Shown one piece after another: positions 51,607 through 61,873 of a stretch of DNA of 64,000 nucleotides (positions are counted from its first letter, which is position 1; each line of letters starts with the position of its first letter). Source of the stretch: Metallyticus violacea (Eukaryota > Arthropoda > Insecta > Mantodea > Metallyticidae); contig CM060834.1 of the NCBI GenBank assembly GCA_030762175.1, positions 65,887,501 to 65,951,500 of the forward strand. Reading direction: 5' to 3'. Made by a program: the position numbers and the translations under genes. The notes under the pieces are model-generated. The model ran no database searches and had not been told where the DNA came from. It saw only the letters and a program-made list of their open reading frames with translations.

Positions 51607-54600
51607 CATTCTTATTTGAGATAACTTGTTCTCTTTCATTATACTTGTTTGATAGCCTTAGACAAGCATATTATGCGCAAAGAATCTCAAAAAGAAAAAA
51701 ATTTTTTTTCGAAGTTTGGAAACTTCCTTAGAATCACTTTTTACCATTCTTATTTGAGATAACTTGTTCTCTTTCATTATACTAGTTTGATAGCCTCAGA
51801 CAAGCATATTATGCGCAAAGAATCTCGAAAAGAAAAAAATTTTTTTTCGAAGTTTGGAAACTTCCTTAGAATCACTTTTTTTCCATTCTTATTTGAGATA
51901 ACTTGTTCTCTTTCATTATACTAGTTTGATAGCCTTAGACAAGCATATTATGCGCAAAGAATCTCGAAAAGAAAAAAATTTTTTTTCGAAGTTTGGAAAC
52001 TTCGTTAAAATCACTTTTTTTCCGTTCTAATTTAAGATAACTTGTTCTCTTTCATTATACTAGTTTGATAGCCTTAGACAAGCATATTATGCGCAAAGAA
52101 TCTCGAAAAGAAAAAAATTTTTTTTCGAAGTTTGGAAACTTCGTTAGAATCACTTTTTTTCCGTTCTTATTTGAGATAACTGGTTCTCTTTCATTATACT
52201 AGTTTGATAGCGTCAGACAAGCATATTATGCGCAAAGAATCTCGAAAAGAAAAAAATTTTTTTTCGAAGTTTGGAAACTTCCTTAGAATCACTTTTTTTC
52301 CATTCTTATTTGAGATAACTTGTTCTCTTTCATTATACTTGTTTGATAGCCTTAGACAAGCATATTATGCGCAAAGAATCTCGAAAAGAAAAAAAATTTT
52401 TTTTCGAAGTTTGGAAACTTCGTTGGAATCACATTTTTTCCGTTCTTATTTAAGATTACTGGTTCTCTTTCATTATACTAGTTTGATAGCTTCAGACAAG
52501 CATATTATGCGCAAAGAATGTCGAAAAGAAAAAAATTTTATTTCGAAGTTTGGAAACTTCGTTAGAATCACTTTTTTTCCGTTCTTATTTGAGATAACTG
52601 GTTTTCTTTCATTATACTACTTTGATAGCCTCAGAAAAGCATATTATGCGCAAAGAATCTCGAAAAGAAAAATATTTTTTTTCGAAGATTGGAAACCTCG
52701 TTAGAATCACTTTTTTTCCGTTCTTATTTGAGATAACTGGTTCTCTTTCATTATACTAGTTTGATTGCCTCAGACAAGCATATTATGCGCAAAGAATCTC
52801 GAAAAGAAAAAAATTTTTTTTCGAAGTTTGGAAACTTCCTTAGAATCACATTTTTTCCATTCTTATTTGAGATAACTGGTTCTCTTTCATTATACTAGTT
52901 TGATAGCCTCAGACAACCATATTATGCGCAAAGAATCTCGAAAAGAAAAAAATTTTTTTTCGAAGTTTGGAAACTTCCTTAGAATCACTTTTTTTCCATT
53001 CTTATTTGAGATAACTTGTTCTCTTTCATTATACTAGTTTGATAGCCTCAGACAAGCATATTATGCGCAAAGAATCTCGAAAAGAAAGAAATTTTTTTTT
53101 CGAAGTTTGGAAACTTCGTTAGAATCACTTTTTTTCCGTTTTTATATGAGATAACTTGTTCTCTTTCATTATACTAGTTTGATAGCCTTAGACAAGCATA
53201 TTATGCGCAAAGAATCTCGAAAAGAAAAAAATTTTTTTTCGAAGTTTGGAAACTTCGTTGGAATCACTTTTTTCCCGTTCTTATTTAAGATTACTGGTTC
53301 TCTTTCATTATACTAGTTTGATAGCCTCAGACAAGCATATTATGCCCAAAGAATCTCGAAAAGAAAAAAATTTTTTTTCGAAGTTTGGAAACTTCCTTAG
53401 AATCACATTTTTTCCATTCTTATTTGAGATAACTTGTTCTCTTTCATTATACTAGTTTGATAGCCTTAGACAAGCATATTATGCGCAAAGAATCTCGAAA
53501 AGAAAAAAATTTTTTTCGAAGTTTGGAAACTTTGTTAGAATCACTTTTTTTCCGTTCTTATTTGAGATAACTGGTTCTCTTTCATTATACTAGTTTGATA
53601 GCCTCAGACAAGCATATTATGCGCCAAGAATCTCGAAAAGAAAAAAATTTTTTTCGAAGTTTGGAAACTTCCTTAGAATCACTTTTTTTCCGTTCTTATT
53701 TGAGATAACTTGTTCTCTTTCATTATACTTGTTTGATAGCCTCAGACAAGCATATTATGCGCAAAGAATCTCGAAAACAAAAAAATTTTTTTTCGAAGTT
53801 TGGAAACTTCGTTAGAATCACTTTTTTTCCGTTCTTATTTAAGATTACTGGTTCTCTTTCATTATACTAGTTTGATAGCCTCAGACAAGCATATTATGCG
53901 CAAAGAATCTCGAAAAAAAAAAAAATTTTTTTCGAAGTTTGGAAACTACGTTAGAATCACTTTTTTTCCGTTCTTATTTGAGATAACTTGTTCTCTTTCA
54001 TTATACTAGTTTGATAGCCTTAGACAAGCATATTATGCGCAAAGAATTTCGAAAAGAAAAAAATTTTTTTTCGAAGTTTAGAAACTTCCTTAGAATCACT
54101 TTTTTTCCATTCTTATTTGAGATAACTTGTTCTCTTTCATTATACTTGTTTGATAGCCTTAGACAAGCATATTATGCGCAAAGAATCTCAAAAAGAAAAA
54201 AATTTTTTTTCGAAGTTTGGAAACTTCCTTAGAATCACTTTTTACCATTCTTATTTGAGATAACTTGTTCTCTTTCATTATACTAGTTTGATAGCCTCAG
54301 ACAAGCATATTATGCGCAAAGAATCTCGAAAAGAAAAAAATTTTTTTTCGAAGTTTGGAAACTTCCTTAGAATCACTTTTTTTCCATTCTTATTTGAGAT
54401 AACTTGTTCTCTTTCATTATACTAGTTTGATAGCCTTAGACAAGCATATTATGCGCAAAGAATCTCGAAAAGAAAAAAATTTTTTTTCGAAGTTTGGAAA
54501 CTTCGTTAAAATCACTTTTTTTCCGTTCTAATTTAAGATAACTTGTTCTCTTTCATTATACTAGTTTGATAGCCTTAGACAAGCATATTATGCGCAAAGA

Positions 54601-55520
54601 ATCTCGAAAAGAAAAAAATTTTTTTTCGAAGTTTGGAAACTTCGTTAGAATCACTTTTTTTCCGTTCTTATTTGAGATAACTGGTTCTCTTTCATTATAC
54701 TAGTTTGATAGCGTCAGACAAGCATATTATGCGCAAAGAATCTCGAAAAGAAAAAAATTTTTTTTCGAAGTTTGGAAACTTCCTTAGAATCACTTTTTTT
54801 CCATTCTTATTTGAGATAACTTGTTCTCTTTCATTATACTTGTTTGATAGCCTTAGACAAGCATATTATGCGCAAAGAATCTCGAAAAGAAAAAAAATTT
54901 TTTTTCGAAGTTTGGAAACTTCGTTGGAATCACATTTTTTCCGTTCTTATTTAAGATTACTGGTTCTCTTTCATTATACTAGTTTGATAGCTTCAGACAA
55001 GCATATTATGCGCAAAGAATGTCGAAAAGAAAAAAATTTTATTTCGAAGTTTGGAAACTTCGTTAGAATCACTTTTTTTCCGTTCTTATTTGAGATAACT
55101 GGTTTTCTTTCATTATACTACTTTGATAGCCTCAGAAAAGCATATTATGCGCAAAGAATCTCGAAAAGAAAAATATTTTTTTTCGAAGATTGGAAACCTC
55201 GTTAGAATCACTTTTTTTCCGTTCTTATTTGAGATAACTGGTTCTCTTTCATTATACTAGTTTGATTGCCTCAGACAAGCATATTATGCGCAAAGAATCT
55301 CGAAAAGAAAAAAATTTTTTTTCGAAGTTTGGAAACTTCCTTAGAATCACTTTTTTTCCATTCTTATTTGAGATAACTGGTTCTCTTTCATTATACTAGT
55401 TTGATAGCCTCAGACAACCATATTATGCGCAAAGAATCTCGAAAAGAAAAAAATTTTTTTTCGAAGTTTGGAAACTTCCTTAGAATCACTTTTTTTCCAT
55501 TCTTATTTGAGATAACTTGT
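51490..55520 (+). repeat. 2,501-bp (18-monomer) tandem repeat
   Basis: Bases about 51490-53020 recur at about 53991-55520 (offset 2,501 bp). Just upstream, 50.8-51.4 kb pairs with 53.2-53.8 kb at 2,362 bp, one monomer less. Both copies contain a 140-bp unit with an A8T8 tract (52389 and 54890). That extra base joins two reading frames and gives the longest open frames of the window (166 codons at 52204-52704 and 54705-55205). Confidence 0.8.
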
Positions 55521-55719
55521 TCTCTTTCATTATACTTGTTTGATAGCCTTAGACAAGCATATTATGCGCAAAGAATCTCGAAAAGAAAAAAATTTTTTTT
55601 CGAAGTTTGGAAACTTCCTTAGAATCACTTTTTTTCCATTCTTATTTGAGATAACTTGTTCTCTTTCATTATACTTGTTTGATAGCCTCAGACAAGCATA
55701 TTATGCGCAAAGAATCTCG

Positions 55720-56833
55720 AAAAGAAAAAAATTTTTTTCGAAGTTTGGAAACTTCCTTAGAATCACTTTTTTTCCATTCTTATTTGAAATAACTTGTTCT
55801 CTTTCATTATACTAGTTTGATAGCCTCTGACAAGCATATTATGCGCAAAGAATCTCGAAAAGAAAAAAATTTTTTTTCGAAGTTTGGAAACTTCCTTAGA
55901 ATCACTTTTTTTCCATTCTTATTTGAGATAACTTGTTCTCTTTCATTATACTAGTTTGATAGCCTCAGACAAGCATATTATGCGCAAAGAATTTCGAAAA
56001 GAAAAAAATTTTTTTTCCAAGATTGGAAACCTCGTTAGAATCACTTTTTTTCCGTTCTTATTTGAGATAACTGGTTCTCTTTCATTATACTAGTTTGATA
56101 GCCTCAGAAAAGCATAGGTGTGCGCAAAGAATCTCGAAAAGAAAAAAATTTTTTTTCGAAGTTTGAAAACTTCGTTAGAATCACTTTTTTTCCGTTCTTA
56201 TTTGAGATAACTGGTTCTCTTTCATTATACTAGTTTGATAGCCTCAGACAAGCATATTATGCGCAAAGAATCTCGAAAAGAAAAAAATTTTTTTTCGAAG
56301 TTTGGAAACTTCCTTAGAATCACTTTTTTTCCATTCTTATTTGAGATAACTTGTTCTCTTTCATTATACTAGTTTGATAGCCTCTGACAAGCATATTATG
56401 CGCAAAGAATCTCGAAAAGAAAAAAATTTTTTTTCGAAGTTTGGAAACTTCCTTAGAATCACTTTTTTTCCATTCTTATTTGAGATAACTTGTTCTCTTT
56501 CATTATACTAGTTTGATAGCCTTAGACAAGCATATTATGCGCAAAGAATTTCGAAAAGAAAAAAATTTTTTTTCCAAGATTGGAAACCTCGTTAGAATCA
56601 CTTTTTTTCCGTTCTTATTTGAGATAACTGGTTCTCTTTCATTATACTAGTTTGATAGCCTCAGAAAAGCATAGGTGTGCGCAAAGAATCTCGAAAAGAA
56701 AAAAATTTTTTTTCGAAGTTTGAAAACTTCGTTAGAATCACTTTTTTTCCGTTCTTATTTGAGATAACTGGTTCTCTTTCATTATACTAGTTTGATAGCC
56801 TCAGACAAGCATATTATGCGCAAAGAATCTCGA
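55720..56833 (+). repeat. 557-bp (4-monomer) tandem pair with ATAGG unit
   Basis: Two copies, about 55720-56276 and 56277-56833, each carry GCCTCTGAC, GAATTTCG, TTCCAAGATTGG and GCATAGGTGTGCGC (56112 and 56669). Only the second is followed by the CTCGAAGGAAA unit that completes the 492-bp cassette. Confidence 0.8.
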
Positions 56834-56872
56834 AGGAAAAAAATTTTTTTTCGAAGTTTGGAAACTTACTTA
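56381..56872 (+). repeat. 492-bp ATAGG cassette, copy 3
   Basis: Full cassette with GCATAGGTGTGCGC at 56669 and the closing AAACTTACTT. It differs from copies 1 and 2 in having GCCTTAGAC where they have GCCTATGAC. It overlaps the second unit of the 557-bp pair. Confidence 0.8.
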
Positions 56873-56999
56873 GAATCACTTTTTTTCCATTCTTATTTGA
56901 GATAACTTGTTCTCTTTCATTATACTTGTTTGATAGCCTTAGACAAGCATATTATGCGCAAAGAATCTCGAAAAGAAAAAAATTTTTTTTCGAAGTTTG

Positions 57000-59900
57000 G
57001 AAACTTCGTTAGAATCACTTTTTTTCCGTTCTTATTTGAGATAACTGGTTCTCTTTCATTATACTAGTTTGATAGCCTCAGACAAGCATATTATGCGCAA
57101 AGAATCTCGAAAAGAAAAAAATTTTTTTTCGAAGTTTGGAAACTTCGTTAGAATCACTTTTTTTCCGTTCTTATTTAAGATTACTGGTTCTCTTTAGTTA
57201 TACTAGTTTGATAGCTTCAGACAAGCATATTATGCGCAAAGAATCTCGAAAAGAAAAAAATTTTTTTTCGAAGTTTGGAAACTTCGTTAGAATCACTTTT
57301 TTTCCGTTCTTATTTGAGATAACTTGTTCTCTTTCATTATACTTGTTTGATAGCCTTAGACAAGCATATTATGCGCAAAGAATCTCGAAAAGAAAAAAAT
57401 TTTTTTTCGAAGTTTGGAAACTTCCTTAGAATCACTTTTTTTCCATTCTTATTTGAGATAACTTGTTCTCTTTCATTATACTAGTTTGATAGCCTCAGAC
57501 AAGCATATTATGCGCAAAGAATCTCGAAAAGAAAAAAATTTTTTTTCGAAGTTTGGAAACTTCGTTAGAATCACTTTTTTTCCATTCTTATTTGAGATAA
57601 CTTGTTCTCTTTCATTATACTTGTTTGATAGCCTGAGACAAGCCTATTATGCGCAAAGAATCTCGAAAAGAAAAAAATTTTTTTTCGAAGTTTGGAAACT
57701 ACCTTAGAATCACTTTTTTTCCATTCTTATTTGAGATAACTTGTTCTCTTTCATTATACTAGTTTGATAGCCTCAGACAAGCATATTATGCGCAAAGAAT
57801 CTCGAAAAGAAAAAAATTTTTTTTCGAAGTTTGGAAACTTCGTTAGAATCACTTTTTTTCCGTTCTTATTTCAGTTAACTTGTTCTCTTTCATTATACTA
57901 GTTTGATAGCCTTAGACAAGCATATTATGCGCAAAGAATCTCGAAAAGAAAAAAAATTTTTTTCGAAGTTTGGAAACTTCGTTAGAATCACTTTTTTTCC
58001 GTTCTTATTTGAGATAACTGGATCTCTTTCATTATACTAGTTTGATAGCCTCAGACAAGCATATAATGCGCAAAGAATCTCGAAAGGAAAAAAATTTTTT
58101 TCGAAGTTTGGAAACTTCCTTAGAATCACTTTTTTTCCATTCTTATTTGAGATAACTTGTTCTCTTTCATTATACTTGTTTGATAGCCTCAGACAAGCAT
58201 ATTATGCGCAAAGAATGTCGAAAAGAAAAAAATTTTATTTCGAAGGTTTGAATATTCGTTAGAATCACTTTTTTTCCGTTCTTATTTGAGATAACTGGTT
58301 CTCTTTCATTATACTACTTTGATAGCCTCAGAAAAGTATATTATGCGCAAAGAATCTCGAAAAGAAAAAAATTTTTTTCGAAGTTTGGAAACTTCGTTAG
58401 AATCACTTTTTTTCCGTTCTTATTTGAGATAACTGGTTCTCTTTCATTATACTAGTTTGATAGCCTCAGACAAGCATATTATGCGCAAAGAATCTCGAAA
58501 AGAAAAAAAATTTTTTTCGAAGTTTGGAAACTTCCTTAGAATCACTTTTTTTCCATTCTTATTTGAGATAACTTGTTCTCTTTCATTATACTTGTTTGAT
58601 AGCCTTAGACAAGTATATTATGCGCAAAGAATCTCGAAAAGAAAAAAATTTTTTTTCGAAGTTTGGAAACTTCGTTAGAATCACTTTTTTTCCGTTCTTA
58701 TTTAAGATCACTGGTTCTCTTTCATTATACTATTTTGATAGCCTCAGACAAGCATATTATGCGCAAAGAATCTCGAAAAAAAAAAATTTTTTTTCGAAGT
58801 TTGGAAACTTAGTTAGAATCACTTTTTTTCCGTTCTTATTTGAGATAACTTGTTCTCTTTCATTATACTAGTTTGATAGCCTTAGACAAGCATATTATGA
58901 GCAAAGAATCTCGAAAAGAAAAAAATTTTTTTTCGAAGTTTGGAAACTTCGTTAGAATCACTTTTTTTCCGTTCTTATTTGAGATAACTGGTTCTCTTTC
59001 ATTATACTAGTTTGATAGCCTCAGACAAGCATATTATGCGCAAAGAATCTCGAAAAGAAAAAAATTTTTTTTCGAAGTTTGGAAACTTCCTTAGAATCAC
59101 TTTTTTTCCATTCTTATTTGAGATAACTTGTTCTCTTTCATTATACTTGTTTGATAGCCTTAGACAAGCATATTATGCGCAAAGAATCTCGAAAAGAAAA
59201 AAATTTTTTTTCGAAGTTTGAAAACTTCGTTAGAATCACTTTTTTTCCGTTCTTATTTAAGATTACTGGTTCTCTTTCATTATACTAGTTTGATAGCCTC
59301 AGACAAGCATATTATGCGCAAAGAATCTCGAAAAGAAAAAAATTTCTTTTTCGAAGTTTGGAAACTTCGTTAGAATCACTTTTTTTCCGTTCTTATATGA
59401 GATAACTTGTTCTCTTTCATTATACTAGTTTAATAGCCTTAGACAAGCATATTATGCGCAAAGAATCTCGAAAAGAAAAAAATTTTTTTTCGAAGTTTGG
59501 AAACTTCGTTGGAATCACTTTTTTCCCGTTCTTATTTAAGATTACTGGTTCTCTTTCATTATACTAGTTTGATAGCCTCAGACAAGCATATTATGCCCAA
59601 AGAATCTCGAAAAGAAAAAAATTTTTTTTCGAAGTTTGGAAACTTCCTTAGAATCACATTTTTTCCATTCTTATTTGAGATAACTTGTTCTCTTTCATTA
59701 TACTAGTTTGATAGCCTTAGACAAGCATATTATGCGCAAAGAATCTCGAAATGAAAAAAATTTTTTTTCGAAGTTTGGAAACTTCGTTAGAATCACTTTT
59801 TTTCCGTTCTTATTTGAGATAACTGGTTCTCTTTCATTATACTTGTTTGATAGCCTTAGACAAGCATATTATGCGCAAAGAATCTCGAAAAGAAAAAAAT

Positions 59901-61381
59901 TTTTTTTCGAAGTTTGGAAACTTCCTTAGAATCACTTTTTACCATTCTTATTTGAGATAACTTGTTCTCTTTCATTATACTAGTTTGATAGCCTCAGACA
60001 AGCATATTATGCGCAAAGAATCTCGAAAAGAAAAAAATTTTTTTTCGAAGTTTGGAAACTTCGTTAGAATCACTTTTTTTCCATTCTTATTTGAGATAAC
60101 TTGTTCTCTTTCATTATACTTGTTTGATAGCCTGAGACAAGCCTATTATGCGCAAAGAATCTCGAAAAGAAAAAAATTTTTTTTCGAAGTTTGGAAACTA
60201 CCTTAGAATCACTTTTTTTCCATTCTTATTTGAGATAACTTGTTCTCTTTCATTATACTAGTTTGATAGCCTTAGACAAGCATATTATGCGCAAAGAATC
60301 TCGAAAAGAAAAAAATTTTTTTTCGAAGTTTGGAAACTTCGTTAGAATCACTTTTTTTCCGTTCTTATTTGAGATAACTGGTTCTCTTTCATTATACTAG
60401 TTTGATAGCGTCAGACAAGCATATTATGCGCAAAGAATCTCGAAAAGAAAAAAATTTTTTTTCGAAGTTTGGAAACTTCGTTGGAATCACATTTTTTCCG
60501 TTCTTATTTAAGATTACTGGTTCTCTTTCATTATACTAGTTTGATAGCTTCAGACAAGCATATTATGCGCAAAGAATGTCGAAAAGAAAAAAATTTTATT
60601 TCGAAGTTTGGAAACTTCGTTAGAATCACTTTTTTTCCGTTCTTATTTGAGATAACTGGTTCTCTTTCATTATACTACTTTGATAGCCTCAGAAAAGCAT
60701 ATTATGCGCAAAGAATCTCGAAAAGAAAAATATTTTTTTTCGAAGATTGGAAACCTCGTTAGAATCACTTTTTTTCCGTTCTTATTTGAGATAACTGGTT
60801 CTCTTTCATTATACTAGTTTGATTGCCTCAGACAAGCATATTATGCGCAAAGAATCTCGAAAAGAAAAAAATTTTTTTTCGAAGTTTGGAAACTTCCTTA
60901 GAATCACATTTTTTCCATTCTTATTTGAGATAACTGGTTCTCTTTCATTATACTAGTTTGATAGCCTCAGACAACCATATTATGCGCAAAGAATCTCGAA
61001 AAGAAAAAAATTTTTTTTCGAAGTTTGGAAACTTCCTTAGAATCACTTTTTTTCCATTCTTATTTGAGATAACTTGTTCTCTTTCATTATACTAGTTTGA
61101 TAGCCTTAGACAAGCATATTATGCGCAAAGAATCTCGAAAAGAAAAAAATTTTTTTTCGAAGTTTGGAAACTTCCTTAGAATCACTTTTTTTCCATTCTT
61201 ATTTGAGATAACTTGTTCTCTTTCATTATACTTGTTTGATAGCCTTAGACAAGCATATTATGCGCAAAGAATCTCGAAAAGAAAAAAATTTTTTTTCGAA
61301 GTTTGGAAACTTCCTTAGAATCACTTTTTTTCCATTCTTATTTGAAATAACTTGTTCTCTTTCATTATACTAGTTTGATAG
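57000..61381 (+). repeat. Mosaic block of known segments
   Basis: Ordinary 139-bp units. The first part (57.1-58.3 kb) follows the order of 32.8-34.4 kb. The middle (58.4-59.7 kb) follows 28.8-29.9 kb and 41.0-42.0 kb. The rest (60.4-61.0 kb) follows the TTGG, GAATGTCG and D-class series of 37.9-38.4 kb. Private changes include ATTATGAGCAAAG near 58897, TTTCTTTTTCG near 59343 and CGAAATGAAA near 59748. No gene is seen. Confidence 0.75.
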
Positions 61382-61873
61382 CCTCTGACAAGCATATTAT
61401 GCGCAAAGAATCTCGAAAAGAAAAAAATTTTTTTTCGAAGTTTGGAAACTTCCTTAGAATCACTTTTTTTCCATTCTTATTTGAGATAACTTGTTCTCTT
61501 TCATTATACTAGTTTGATAGCCTATGACAAGCATATTATGCGCAAAGAATTTCGAAAAGAAAAAAATTTTTTTTCCAAGATTGGAAACCTCGTTAGAATC
61601 ACTTTTTTTCCGTTCTTATTTGAGATAACTGGTTCTCTTTCATTATACTAGTTTGATAGCCTCAGAAAAGCATAGGTGTGCGCAAAGAATCTCGAAAAGA
61701 AAAAAATTTTTTTTCGAAGTTTGAAAACTTCGTTAGAATCACTTTTTTTCCGTTCTTATTTGAGATAACTGGTTCTCTTTCATTATACTAGTTTGATAGC
61801 CTCAGACAAGCATATTATGCGCAAAGAATCTCGAAGGAAAAAAATTTTTTTTCGAAGTTTGGAAACTTACTTA
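61382..61873 (+). repeat. 492-bp ATAGG cassette, copy 4
   Basis: Full cassette with GCATAGGTGTGCGC at 61670 and GCCTATGAC as in copies 1 and 2. It lies 5,001 bp (36 monomers) after copy 3. It is followed, as at 32.3 kb, by units leading to the TTTAGTTATAC marker (near 62471). Confidence 0.85.
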
